A DNA stretch of 37,511 bases, taken from assembly GCA_017431165.1 (NCBI GenBank), contig JAFRLO010000015.1, positions 1 through 37,511 on the forward strand, in the 5' to 3' direction. The position numbers and the translations under genes were made by a program. Below are positions 1-9,183 of the stretch, piece after piece; position 1 is the first letter of the stretch, and every line of letters begins with the position of its first letter. The notes under the pieces are model-generated. The model worked only from the letters and a program-made list of their open reading frames with translations. It was not told where the DNA came from and searched no databases. The stretch comes from Eggerthellaceae bacterium. GTDB lineage: Bacteria > Actinomycetota > Coriobacteriia > Coriobacteriales > Eggerthellaceae.

Positions 1-147
1 GTTGGTCCTGGAACTAAGGACGAGCCAATGGAACTTAAGGTAGGCGACATCGTAATCTTCAGCAGAAACGGTGGCAATGAGCTCAAGTATAAGGGTGTTG
101 AATATACTATCATCAATCAGAAGGACATCCTTGCTACAGTAGAGTAA
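1..147 (+). CDS. groES: GroES co-chaperonin, C-terminal part (5' end off window)
   Basis: The first 48 codons are open from base 1 and encode the C-terminal half of a GroES/Cpn10 protein, ending in a TAA stop. The pieces VGDIVIFSRNGG, ELKYKGVEYTI and the terminal NQKDILATVE are typical of the Cpn10 beta-barrel end. GroES caps the GroEL cage for ATP-driven protein folding in the cytoplasm. It lies 40 bases before groEL, the usual groESL arrangement. It belongs with the following groEL fragment to a segment whose codon use (AGA for Arg, AAG for Lys) differs from the rest of the window, so it probably does not come from the same genome. Confidence 0.9.
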   Translation, partial: VGPGTKDEPMELKVGDIVIFSRNGGNELKYKGVEYTIINQKDILATVE

Positions 148-163
148 CAAGAACGTTAAATAA

Positions 164-1682
<1,519 letters not shown>

Positions 1683-1746
1683 CACATACCCCCTCATCAT
1701 TAAACGCTTTTACTCATTGTATGTGCTTGTATCGTATCCTTTTCTC

Positions 1747-3954
1747 CTACGATTCATGGCGACGACGTGGCGTACGGCCGTTTCCGCCTCCGCGATTGCG
1801 GTTTCCACCATTATTGCGGCGGTCTTCTGCACCACCACGCGGACGGCGTGTATCTACGCTGCCAGCAGGTGCATCGGGCTTGTTCGGACGATCAAGGGAG
1901 ATCTTGCCGTTTGCATCGACGTCGATGACCTTGACCTCGATGACGTCACCAAGATTAAGTACGTCTTCAACACGGCCGACGCGGCCATTTGCCATACGGC
2001 TGATGTGTAAAAGACCATCTTTGCTTGCAGTAAGCTTAATGAACGCACCGAAATCCTTGATGCCAATGACTTCACCGTTGTAGATTTCACCGACCTCGGG
2101 CTCTTTAACGATATCGAGGATCATCCTCTTCGCTGCTTCACCAGCAGGACCTTCGACCGCAGCGATGTGAATGGTGCCATCCTCAAGGATCTCAATTTGA
2201 GCACCAGTCTCATCCTGGATGCCACGAACGACCTTGCCACCCGTACCGATGACCTCGCGGATCTTGTCAACCGGGATGTGGATGGTCTCAATACGAGGAG
2301 CTGTATCGCGAAGCTCGGGACGAGGCTCTGGAATCTGCTCAAGCATGGCTTTCAAGATAAACGCACGACCTTCCTTCGCCTGCGCAAGCGCACGAGCGAG
2401 GATCTCGACGGAAAGACCACGCGCCTTATTGTCCATCTGGAGCGCAGTGATTCCATTCTCGGTCCCGCAGACCTTGAAATCCATGTCGCCGAGAAAGTCC
2501 TCGAGGCCTTGGATATCAGAGAGGATGACAGTCTTGTCGCCCTCCTTGATAAGGCCCATAGCAATACCCGAGACAGGATGGGAAATCGGAACGCCAGCAT
2601 CCATCAATGCAAGCGTAGAGGCACACGTGGATGCCATGGAAGACGAGCCATTGGACTCAAGAACCTCCGAGACCACGCGGATAGCGTAAGGGAAGTCATC
2701 CTCTGATGGGATGACGGGACGAAGCGCCTTCTCGGCAAGTGCGCCATGTCCGACCTCACGGCGCTTCGGAGCGCCCATGCGACCAGTCTCGCCCGTGCAA
2801 TACGGAGGGAAATTATACTGATGCATGTAACGCTTACCCTCTGCAGGGTCGATGGTGTCGAGTCGCTGCCATTCGTTGAGCATACCGAGTGTGCAGATGC
2901 TCATGACCTGGGTTTGACCACGCTGGAACAATCCAGAGCCATGGACGCGTGGCAGATAGCCCGGAACGATGAACAGAGGGCGAATCTCATCGGTAGCGCG
3001 ACCGTCAACGCGCTCACCCGTCTCGATGACCATCGTGCGCATGGCATGCTTCTCAAGTGATTTGAGCTCGGCAGCGATATCGCTTCCCCACATGGAGAGT
3101 TCCTCATCGGTGAACTCGGTTTGCTTGATAGTGGCCTTAAGCTCTTCGACCTTCAAAAGACGCGCTTGCTTATCCGCATCCTTAAGGGCTTCTGCCATCT
3201 TGTTATAGTAAGGATTGATGCGCTCAGCGATGCTCGGATCTGCCATATGGAGATCGTACGCGAGCGGTTCAGGATTAACCTTAGCGATGAACTCAGCTTG
3301 TTTCTCGCAGAATGCCGCGATAGCTTCTTGGCCGAACGTCATGGCAGCAAGCATGTCGTCCTCGGAAACCTCTTTGGCTCCCGCCTCTACCATTGAAATG
3401 TAATCAGCAGTACCGGCGATGGTCAACTCGAGGTCGGATTGCTCCTGCTCTTCGAATGTTGGATTTACGATGAACTCGCCGGTTTCGGTATTGCGAGCGA
3501 TGCGTACGCATGCTGCAGGACCATCGAAAGGTGCACCGCCTGCCAAGAGAGCAGCGGAAGCTCCCATGATGCAGATGGTGTCAGGCTGGTTGACCTGATC
3601 GCACACGAAAGTGGTCGCAACGACATGAACTTCGCGCTTGAAACCATCTGGGAATCCAGTGCGGATTGGACGGTCGATCATTCGAGCTGTGAGCGTCCCT
3701 TTTTCGGAAGGGCGCGCTTCGCGCTTCAGATAGCCGCCAGGGATGCGACCGACGGCATACATCTTCTCGATGAAGTCGACGGTTAATGGGAAGAAGTCGT
3801 AGTTCTTCTCTTCCTTCGAAACGACTGCGGTCACCAGCACCGTGGTTTCGCCTTGAGAGACGAGTACCGCGCCGGTAGCCTGCTTTGCAAGCTCGCCGGT
3901 CTCAAATCGATATTGTTTGCCGTACAGTTCGAAGGATTCAACGATTTTTGCCAT
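1747..3954 (-). CDS. pnp: Polyribonucleotide nucleotidyltransferase (PNPase)
   Basis: PNPase degrades RNA 3' to 5' by phosphorolysis and can add nucleotides to RNA ends. The protein has two RNase PH-like domains (about residues 10-230 and 310-550) separated by an all-alpha linker. It then has a KH domain with the GTGGKVVRG loop and an S1 domain starting VGEIYNGEVIGIKDFGAF. The last ~30 residues are rich in Arg, Gly and Asn, an RGG-like tail probably adding RNA contact. Length (735) is normal for the family. ATG at 3954 is preferred over the TTG two codons upstream because spacing to the purine-rich AGAGAAAG is better. It follows rpsO, the widespread rpsO-pnp order. Confidence 0.96.
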   Translation of the reverse strand: MAKIVESFELYGKQYRFETGELAKQATGAVLVSQGETTVLVTAVVSKEEKNYDFFPLTVDFIEKMYAVGRIPGGYLKREARPSEKGTLTARMIDRPIRTGFPDGFKREVHVVATTFVCDQVNQPDTICIMGASAALLAGGAPFDGPAACVRIARNTETGEFIVNPTFEEQEQSDLELTIAGTADYISMVEAGAKEVSEDDMLAAMTFGQEAIAAFCEKQAEFIAKVNPEPLAYDLHMADPSIAERINPYYNKMAEALKDADKQARLLKVEELKATIKQTEFTDEELSMWGSDIAAELKSLEKHAMRTMVIETGERVDGRATDEIRPLFIVPGYLPRVHGSGLFQRGQTQVMSICTLGMLNEWQRLDTIDPAEGKRYMHQYNFPPYCTGETGRMGAPKRREVGHGALAEKALRPVIPSEDDFPYAIRVVSEVLESNGSSSMASTCASTLALMDAGVPISHPVSGIAMGLIKEGDKTVILSDIQGLEDFLGDMDFKVCGTENGITALQMDNKARGLSVEILARALAQAKEGRAFILKAMLEQIPEPRPELRDTAPRIETIHIPVDKIREVIGTGGKVVRGIQDETGAQIEILEDGTIHIAAVEGPAGEAAKRMILDIVKEPEVGEIYNGEVIGIKDFGAFIKLTASKDGLLHISRMANGRVGRVEDVLNLGDVIEVKVIDVDANGKISLDRPNKPDAPAGSVDTRRPRGGAEDRRNNGGNRNRGGGNGRTPRRRHES

Positions 3955-4070
3955 GCTCAATTCTTTCTCTTCTTCGCAAGCGCCCTATTGCGCTTGGACT
4001 TCTTCGGATGCCCGCTACTCGTTCTTCGCAGGATCCTCGAGCAAAAACGCCTTTACGTTTTCGACCGATA

Positions 4071-4094
4071 TCGCATGCTTGCTTAAGCATGCGA
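4071..4094 (-). other. Perfect 10-bp hairpin in the pnp leader
   Basis: TCGCATGCTT and AAGCATGCGA form a perfect ten-pair stem with a GCTT loop (AAGC on the transcript), 117 bases before the pnp start. It follows directly on the U-tract of the rpsO terminator and has no U-tract of its own. In enterobacteria a pnp leader stem is cut by RNase III and the end is then used for PNPase autoregulation. This hairpin sits where such a control element would lie, but the functional analogy is inference. Confidence 0.6.
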
Positions 4095-4119
4095 AAACAA
4101 AGACCCGCAACCGCGGGCC
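4094..4119 (-). terminator. Intrinsic terminator after rpsO
   Basis: On the - strand, GGCCCGC and GCGGGTC pair (seven pairs including one G-U) around a GGTT loop. TTTGTTTT follows. The hairpin begins 16 bases after the rpsO stop, so it should end or partly attenuate rpsO transcription before pnp. No convincing separate pnp promoter was found, so partial read-through is likely. Confidence 0.7.
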
Positions 4120-4134
4120 CTTGCATGAAACAGA

Positions 4135-4422
4135 TTAAATGTTGTCGCGGATGCCGAGTTTTTTGATCAAGGTACGATACTCTTCGATATCGTTGGCCTT
4201 GATGTGCTTCAACAGACCGCGGCGCTTACCGATGAGCATCATGAGGCCACGACGGGTATGGTTATCCTTCTTGTGAACCTTGAGATGCTCGGTGAGATTG
4301 CGGATACGCTCGGAGAGGATTGCAACCTGGACCTCAGCGCTGCCGGAGTCCTTCTCGTTTTTCCCGAACTCCTTGATGAGCTCGGCCGTACGCTCCTTGG
4401 AGATGCTCAGCTTATCAGCCAT
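4135..4422 (-). CDS. rpsO: 30S ribosomal protein S15
   Basis: S15 binds the h20/h21/h22 three-way junction of 16S rRNA and starts assembly of the platform of the small subunit. The 95-residue protein shows the family pattern, including [32 protein letters not shown] and the [17 protein letters not shown] segment. ATG at 4422 is chosen because AAAGGTGGT lies seven bases upstream; an in-frame start four codons earlier has no such site. The usual length is 88-89 residues, and this one carries a slightly longer N-terminus. It has its own promoter and a strongly structured leader, so autogenous control by S15 is likely. Confidence 0.96.
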   Translation of the reverse strand: MADKLSISKERTAELIKEFGKNEKDSGSAEVQVAILSERIRNLTEHLKVHKKDNHTRRGLMMLIGKRRGLLKHIKANDIEEYRTLIKKLGIRDNI

Positions 4423-4443
4423 GGTATATACCACCTTTCTTCA

Positions 4444-4551
4444 TGTGCAAGCATGCACAAACGTTTCGCGGCGTATAATCTATCGCCGCACCGTACTACT
4501 CGTTTCGCTGAGTAGGCAAGCAGTGGATGCATGCTAACTAAGTGAAACGTT
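4444..4551 (-). promoter_or_regulatory. Structured rpsO leader, candidate S15-binding three-way junction
   Basis: Four helices can be drawn. P1 pairs 4460-4467 (AACGTTTC) with 4544-4551 (GAAACGTT), eight perfect pairs. It encloses P2 at 4496-4501/4510-4515 (CTACTC with GAGTAG) and P3 at 4468-4473/4484-4489 (GCGGCG with CGCCGC). P3 stacks flush on P1. A further hairpin, TGTGCA/TGCACA at 4444-4459, follows on the side of the ribosome-binding site. P1-P2-P3 make a three-way junction, the same type of fold that S15 recognises in 16S rRNA. Rpl/rps autoregulatory leaders of this kind are known for S15 in several phyla. The assignment here is from base pairing only. Confidence 0.6.
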
Positions 4552-4576
4552 GCCGTGCAATAAACACAGCCTTATT

Positions 4577-4605
4577 ATTTTATCCATTCCCATATCGGAT
4601 TACAA
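4577..4605 (-). promoter_or_regulatory. Probable sigma-70-type promoter of rpsO
   Basis: On the - strand there is a TTGTAA -35 box, a 17-base spacer and a TAAAAT -10 box. Transcription would start near 4570, about 150 bases before the rpsO ATG, so the structured leader would be part of the message. It sits just after the end of the TSCPD gene. Confidence 0.6.
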
Positions 4606-4617
4606 GGATTAATTCCA

Positions 4618-4908
4618 TTACGGTCTTAAGCCTTTACTGTTATTCTTTAGCACGAATGGAGGCACACCGGCTTGGCAGGCACGCATGCCCTTGATGAATT
4701 GATCGGCGCATGATGTTTGTTTACGACCGCAGGTATTCCCCTCCCAATACGATGCAAGCTCATCAACCGTCCTGCCCTCGGAAATCTTCGCGATGGCTTT
4801 AAGGTTTCCGTTACAACCACCATTAAACTTGACATTGTGAACGACATCACCATCAAGCTCAAAGTCTACCCAGTATGGGCAACAATCTTCCAAACGATAA
4901 CGATACAT
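4618..4908 (-). CDS. TSCPD-domain protein (TIGR03905-like), function unknown
   Basis: A 96-residue protein matching the small stand-alone TSCPD family, related to the domain found at the C-terminus of some adenosylcobalamin-dependent ribonucleotide reductases. The signature reads TSCADQ here, with Ala in place of Pro. Other Cys residues stand at CCPYW, GGCNGN and GNTCGRKQ, suggesting metal or iron-sulphur binding, which is inference. The segment FNGGCNGNLKAI is characteristic of the family. An excellent GGAGGA site lies a few bases before ATG 4908. It is followed by the rpsO promoter. Its biochemical role is not known to me. Confidence 0.8.
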   Translation of the reverse strand: MYRYRLEDCCPYWVDFELDGDVVHNVKFNGGCNGNLKAIAKISEGRTVDELASYWEGNTCGRKQTSCADQFIKGMRACQAGVPPFVLKNNSKGLRP

Positions 4909-4950
4909 GCTTCCTCCTTCTTAAGCCTCATGGCAATTGTCTCATGCTTA

Positions 4951-5727
4951 TCATGCCAAAGCGCAGGTAAATAGGAAATTCAGGGATTTCAGGTTGATGG
5001 AGAAATGCGTACGCGCCCACGTCTGGCAAAATCGAAGCAAAGCGAACGAAACATCATCATCCACCACGAAATCATCAATCTGATCTAATGTGGCGTGCAG
5101 AAGGCTATGTGCCCATGAAAGCATCGGTGCAGGTACGATAACCGTATCCGATCCTGCATGGCATGCGTCACACACAACTCCGCCCTCGATGTAGCTTATA
5201 TGCATCATGCGGTTAGCATCTTCAAGATAGCCGGTTGTATCTTCTCCGCATGATACGCAATGAGCAAGCGAGGGGCGAACACCGGCATACGAGAGGGCCT
5301 TGAGAAGAAATGCGGCGGTAAGTTGAATGGCTTTCCGAGTATCCGATGCGCTCATATGCGTGAACGTGGCCTGTGCAAGAGCGAAGAGCATGGGGCTCTT
5401 CAAGCCAAGTTGGGAGACCCTGTCGAGGAACTCCACACATGAGCTTGCGCAGGCGGTGTGCTCAAGGCTTATACGCAATGGGTCGAAACCCTCCACAAGG
5501 CGAGCTTCTTTGACGCTGTCGAGATTTCGTCCCTTCGCAAGAAGCAAGTCGTCGATACTGAAAAGCTCGAGCCTCGATGCGAACGAGCTCGTTGGCTTGC
5601 GAGCGCCCTTCGCAACGGCACGTATCTGGGAGCCATCCTCAGCTAGAAACGTACAAATCAAATCACTCTCATTGAGCTTCGTCTTTCGCAAGACCAATGC
5701 ACGAATCGAATAAGTTGCCTGAGCCAC
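4951..5727 (-). CDS. recO: DNA repair protein RecO
   Basis: RecO helps load RecA on SSB-coated single-stranded DNA and anneals strands in RecFOR recombination repair. The N-terminal OB fold is visible as YSIRALVLRKTKLNESDLICTFL. The C-terminal helical part carries the four-cysteine zinc site, CVSCGED and CDACHAG. Length (258) fits the family. The start is GTG at 5727, supported by AGGCGG five bases upstream. It comes nine bases after the PASTA gene, probably in one transcript. The era-recO neighbourhood is conserved in Gram-positive bacteria, here with the PASTA gene inserted between them. Confidence 0.93.
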   Translation of the reverse strand: MAQATYSIRALVLRKTKLNESDLICTFLAEDGSQIRAVAKGARKPTSSFASRLELFSIDDLLLAKGRNLDSVKEARLVEGFDPLRISLEHTACASSCVEFLDRVSQLGLKSPMLFALAQATFTHMSASDTRKAIQLTAAFLLKALSYAGVRPSLAHCVSCGEDTTGYLEDANRMMHISYIEGGVVCDACHAGSDTVIVPAPMLSWAHSLLHATLDQIDDFVVDDDVSFALLRFCQTWARTHFSINLKSLNFLFTCALA

Positions 5728-5736
5728 ACTTACCGC

Positions 5737-7185
5737 CTAATTGAGCGTGTAATTGTTGCTTGCATCGAAATGCGCTGACCCGGATATGGTCTTCGTCGAG
5801 CCATAGACCGTTTCTCCATCAAGGACGGTGAACGCCTGGCCGGTGACTGTAAAGTTCACGACATCGTTTCCGGCATATTCAATCGAATCGACCGAATGAA
5901 TGTAATAGCTCGTTCCGCCAATATACGCTGTTGCGCCATCATAGAGAATGCCACGCATGATGTCGGTCAATTCATGCGCACGGGATTTCGTAACGCGAAT
6001 CGTGACTGTGCTTTCGGATGGATACTTGCTATCCGCCTCGGGAGAAGTGGAAACAACTTGGCCTTCTGGCGCACCCTCTGTATAGTCGTATTCAATTGAT
6101 ACGTAGTATCCGGCATCTTGCACTGCTGCGATGGCAGACTGTTCGTCCATACCGACGACGTTAGGTACGGTATAGGGCTCCGCTACGGTAACAGTAACAG
6201 GAGTCGCACCTTTAACCTTCGTACCAGCTTCGGGAGAGATACTTAGGACCTTCCCTTCATCGTCGTTTGATTTCACCTTCTGGTATGTAACGTTTTCGTA
6301 GCCGGATTCGGAAAGGAGTTTCTTGGCTTCCTCTTCGGATTTTCCAACGACATCGGGAATGGTACGCGGTGTAGCAACATGGATGACTACCTCCCCGCCC
6401 TTGCGTGCCCTATCGCCGCTCTTCGGGTCGCTTAAAATCACCTTTCCTTCGGTATCGTCAGATTTCACTTGCATCGAGCGCACAGAAAATCCCTTTTCTT
6501 GCAAAACGTTCAATGCTTCCGACTCGTTCATACCGACAACGTTCGGCACACGGATGCCTCCCCATAATTCGAAGAAATAGGTAACACCAGCTATGGCACC
6601 AGCCAATACGATGATAGCTAAAAGGATGAAAAGACCTTTACGACGCGGACGCGAAGTCGTCAGTTCAGAACCTGGCTCTGGAGCACTGTATATCTCGGAA
6701 TCCGCAACGCCCGAATCAGGATCGTCAAAAACCACGGGCATCTGCAATGTTGCATCGACGTTCCATGCGCCTCTCTGCTCATAAGAATCGTTCGAAGGCA
6801 GTTCCTGGGTTGTTGCAGTAGCGGAAGGATGTGAGACATCGTATGGGTCGGGGATGTAAGGAAGCGCATCATCCCCGCCATGAACGGATTGAACTCCATC
6901 AGAGAATGCAGCGGCATGCGAAGCAGCATAGTCGATAGACTCGGTGGGATAATCGGATATCGGATCGTCCATCAAGCTCGCAGCAGCAGTTGCCGCAGCA
7001 TGCTTGGCCGTGCGAAGCGATTTGACGCGAGGAAGCGAAGCAGTGGGAACCTCGGCTACTGGGCGGGCTGGTTCAGATGGATCGGGAAGGTCGACACGAG
7101 ATGCGTGCGAATCAAGCGGCAGGCCGCATTCATTGCAGAACTTCGCTCCATCTGGGTTGGGATTCAAGCAATTCGGACAGATCAT
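5737..7185 (-). CDS. Zinc-ribbon membrane protein with three PASTA domains
   Basis: The 482-residue protein starts with a zinc ribbon (CPNC at 3-6 and CNEC at 17-20). A long low-complexity, acidic and Ala-rich cytoplasmic linker follows. One membrane helix lies at about 184-206, preceded by RPRRK. Outside the cell there are three PASTA repeats (about 212-271, 275-336, 339-400), each with a PNVVG/PDVVG start, and a last ~80-residue domain I do not recognise. PASTA domains usually bind peptidoglycan or lipid II in PknB-type kinases or in PBPs, but no kinase or transpeptidase is present here. It may be a wall-sensing adaptor, which is inference. A TACAAT box at 7244-7249 could be its -10. It sits between era and recO. 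Confidence 0.85.
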   Translation of the reverse strand: MICPNCLNPNPDGAKFCNECGLPLDSHASRVDLPDPSEPARPVAEVPTASLPRVKSLRTAKHAAATAAASLMDDPISDYPTESIDYAASHAAAFSDGVQSVHGGDDALPYIPDPYDVSHPSATATTQELPSNDSYEQRGAWNVDATLQMPVVFDDPDSGVADSEIYSAPEPGSELTTSRPRRKGLFILLAIIVLAGAIAGVTYFFELWGGIRVPNVVGMNESEALNVLQEKGFSVRSMQVKSDDTEGKVILSDPKSGDRARKGGEVVIHVATPRTIPDVVGKSEEEAKKLLSESGYENVTYQKVKSNDDEGKVLSISPEAGTKVKGATPVTVTVAEPYTVPNVVGMDEQSAIAAVQDAGYYVSIEYDYTEGAPEGQVVSTSPEADSKYPSESTVTIRVTKSRAHELTDIMRGILYDGATAYIGGTSYYIHSVDSIEYAGNDVVNFTVTGQAFTVLDGETVYGSTKTISGSAHFDASNNYTLN

Positions 7186-7282
7186 GGCTGCGTTTCCTTT
7201 GTGCGTTTGATGTGTCGTTATGGCGTTATTTCACTTTGCGAATATTGTACCGCACTTCATCGTTATCGGATTCATTAAGCAT

Positions 7283-8236
7283 CTACTTCATCAATGCTTC
7301 ACCATAACCGAATCTGCGGATCTGATTCGCATCTCGACGCCAGTTTTTGCGCACCTTGACCGAAAGATCCAAATAGACCTTGCAGCCAAGTAGCTGTTCG
7401 AGATCTACCCGCGCTTGCGTACCGATCCTCTTTATAGCAGCACCCTTTTTACCGATTATGATGCCTTTCTGGCTTTCTCGCTCCACGTAGACGTTGGCAT
7501 ATATGTGTTCGATACCCTTTGCATCATCGTATTCCATCTCTTCAACCTGAACGCCAATGGCATGAGGGATCTCGTCTTCGAAATGAAGCAGGATCTTCTC
7601 GCGGATGAACTCAGCTATGATAACCTCAATCGGCTGGTCGGTGTCCATGTCCTTTGGAAACCATGCAGGACCTTCGGGCAAGAAAAACACGACCTCTTCA
7701 AGGAATGCATCGAGGTTATAACCGTTTACAGAAGAGCAAGCTACCATCGCGTCCCATGCGCAAAGCGCCTCGGCAGCTTGGGCTTGGGCAGCGATCTGAT
7801 CAGAAGATGCGATATCGGTTTTCGTAAGTACGCAAATGCGCTTAGCACGTACGTCTTTCAACTGGGCAGCAACCCACTCGTCTCCCCTGCCAATCGGAGC
7901 AGATGAATCGATAAGCATGGCAACGACGTCAACGTCCTCGAGCGCCTTAATGGCTGAAACATTGAGTTGTTCTCCGAGCGCATCATGCGGCTTGTGCAGG
8001 CCAGGTGTGTCAACAAGTATCACCTGATAGTCATCCGAAGTGATAATGCCGCGAAAACGATGCCTCGTCGTCTGCGCTGTATCCGATGTGATAGCGATCT
8101 TCTTGCCCACGAGCGCATTGAGTAGCGTCGACTTACCAGCGTTCGGACGTCCGATCAATGTAACGAAACCAGATTTAAACCCTTCCTTGAATGCAGGATA
8201 CGAGCTGTTATTTGCGAAATACTCGTCCAAATCCAT
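7283..8236 (-). CDS. era: GTPase Era
   Basis: Era is a GTPase that binds the 3' end of 16S rRNA and couples 30S maturation to growth. The G1 motif GRPNAGKST lies at residues 33-41. G3 is DTPG, and G4 is TKTD. A C-terminal KH domain contains GIIIGKKGAAIKRIG. The N-terminus is about 25 residues longer than in Escherichia coli Era. The ATG at 8236 has GGAG seven bases upstream. It follows dgkA by 26 bases, in the ybeY-dgkA-era order known from Firmicutes and Actinobacteria, and is probably co-transcribed. Confidence 0.96.
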   Translation of the reverse strand: MDLDEYFANNSSYPAFKEGFKSGFVTLIGRPNAGKSTLLNALVGKKIAITSDTAQTTRHRFRGIITSDDYQVILVDTPGLHKPHDALGEQLNVSAIKALEDVDVVAMLIDSSAPIGRGDEWVAAQLKDVRAKRICVLTKTDIASSDQIAAQAQAAEALCAWDAMVACSSVNGYNLDAFLEEVVFFLPEGPAWFPKDMDTDQPIEVIIAEFIREKILLHFEDEIPHAIGVQVEEMEYDDAKGIEHIYANVYVERESQKGIIIGKKGAAIKRIGTQARVDLEQLLGCKVYLDLSVKVRKNWRRDANQIRRFGYGEALMK

Positions 8237-8262
8237 AAGGCTACTCCGTTATCAGTCCAACT

Positions 8263-8664
8263 CTAAAGCAACGATATAAGCCGATACAACGCAGGGATAT
8301 ATATGATGGCGGCAACAACAAGCGAACCAATCGCGCAGATTAGTACCGCACCTGCAGAGCAATCCTTCACCCGTTTTGCAAGCTCATGATATTCGGGAGA
8401 AACAAGATCGACGAGAGCTTCAAGGGCTGTATTGAGCACTTCAAGAGAAAACACGAGGCAAATGCAGAGTGTGACAGCAAGCCATGATGCAGCATCGATT
8501 CGTAACGCGAAACCAAGAACGACCGCAGCTATAGCGAAGCATAGATGTATTCGCATGTTACGCTCGCTGAATGCGTTTTTCACACCCTGCCACGCGCACG
8601 CAAACGAATGTGCGAGCGGCTGTGCTTTGGTGAACTCGTGCTCTTTATGCTCTGTTTTGCTCAA
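8263..8664 (-). CDS. dgkA: Diacylglycerol/undecaprenol kinase family membrane protein
   Basis: A small integral membrane kinase of the DgkA family. Gram-positive members mainly phosphorylate undecaprenol and so recycle the lipid carrier for the cell wall. Three membrane helices are visible, about 45-65, 70-90 and 110-130. The family signature is EVLNTALEALVD. TTG at 8664 is preferred as start: its TTGA overlaps the ybeY stop by four bases and AAGGTGGAG lies eight bases upstream. An ATG at 8688 would lie deeper inside ybeY with no good site. With the TTG start the protein has 133 residues, normal for the family. Translational coupling to ybeY is likely. Confidence 0.9.
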   Translation of the reverse strand: MSKTEHKEHEFTKAQPLAHSFACAWQGVKNAFSERNMRIHLCFAIAAVVLGFALRIDAASWLAVTLCICLVFSLEVLNTALEALVDLVSPEYHELAKRVKDCSAGAVLICAIGSLVVAAIIYIPALYRLISLL

Positions 8665-9140
8665 CGGTCGAACTCCACCTTGAACCATTCACTTAAAAGG
8701 GCTTTCTCGCGAGCCTCCATGACTTCAGCCTCATCGTCGGTCATATGATCGTAGCCGCAGAGATGCAAAAGTCCATGCGTGAGAAGAAGCGAAAGCTCTT
8801 GGATAAAAGTATTGCCATATTCCGCACATTGCGATTCGGCAACGTCAGGAGCGATGATGATATCTCCAAGCTCATAAACGGAATCGCCTTCCATGTTGAT
8901 TGCTGAAAAACCGGCATCATCCTCTACACCATCGCACTCGAACGAAAGCACATCGGTCGGCCCGACGATGCCTCGGTATTCTTCGTTGAGCGCAGCAATG
9001 CGTTGGTTGTCGACAAAACTTATCGATACCTCCGTATTAGCAGGGCATTTTTCATGTTCAAGGACGAATTGCGCAAGCTCTCCAAGCGAGAGCCCTGCTA
9101 GCTCGTCTTCTCGGTACTCATAGTTGAATTGGATATCCAT
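8661..9140 (-). CDS. ybeY: Endoribonuclease YbeY (rRNA maturation)
   Basis: YbeY is a metal-dependent endoribonuclease that takes part in 16S rRNA 3' end maturation and ribosome quality control. The zinc motif HGLLHLCGYDH, with the three metal-binding histidines, is clear in the C-terminal half. It is preceded by PTDVLSFE and LGDIIIAPDVA, both conserved in the family. Length (159) is normal. The ATG lies 43 bases after mtaB ends. The stop overlaps the start of dgkA. It belongs to the hrcA-to-recO transcript. Confidence 0.95.
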   Translation of the reverse strand: MDIQFNYEYREDELAGLSLGELAQFVLEHEKCPANTEVSISFVDNQRIAALNEEYRGIVGPTDVLSFECDGVEDDAGFSAINMEGDSVYELGDIIIAPDVAESQCAEYGNTFIQELSLLLTHGLLHLCGYDHMTDDEAEVMEAREKALLSEWFKVEFDR

Positions 9141-9183
9141 ATGTGCCTTTCAGTTGAATCATGAATCTATTGCATTTCTACGT

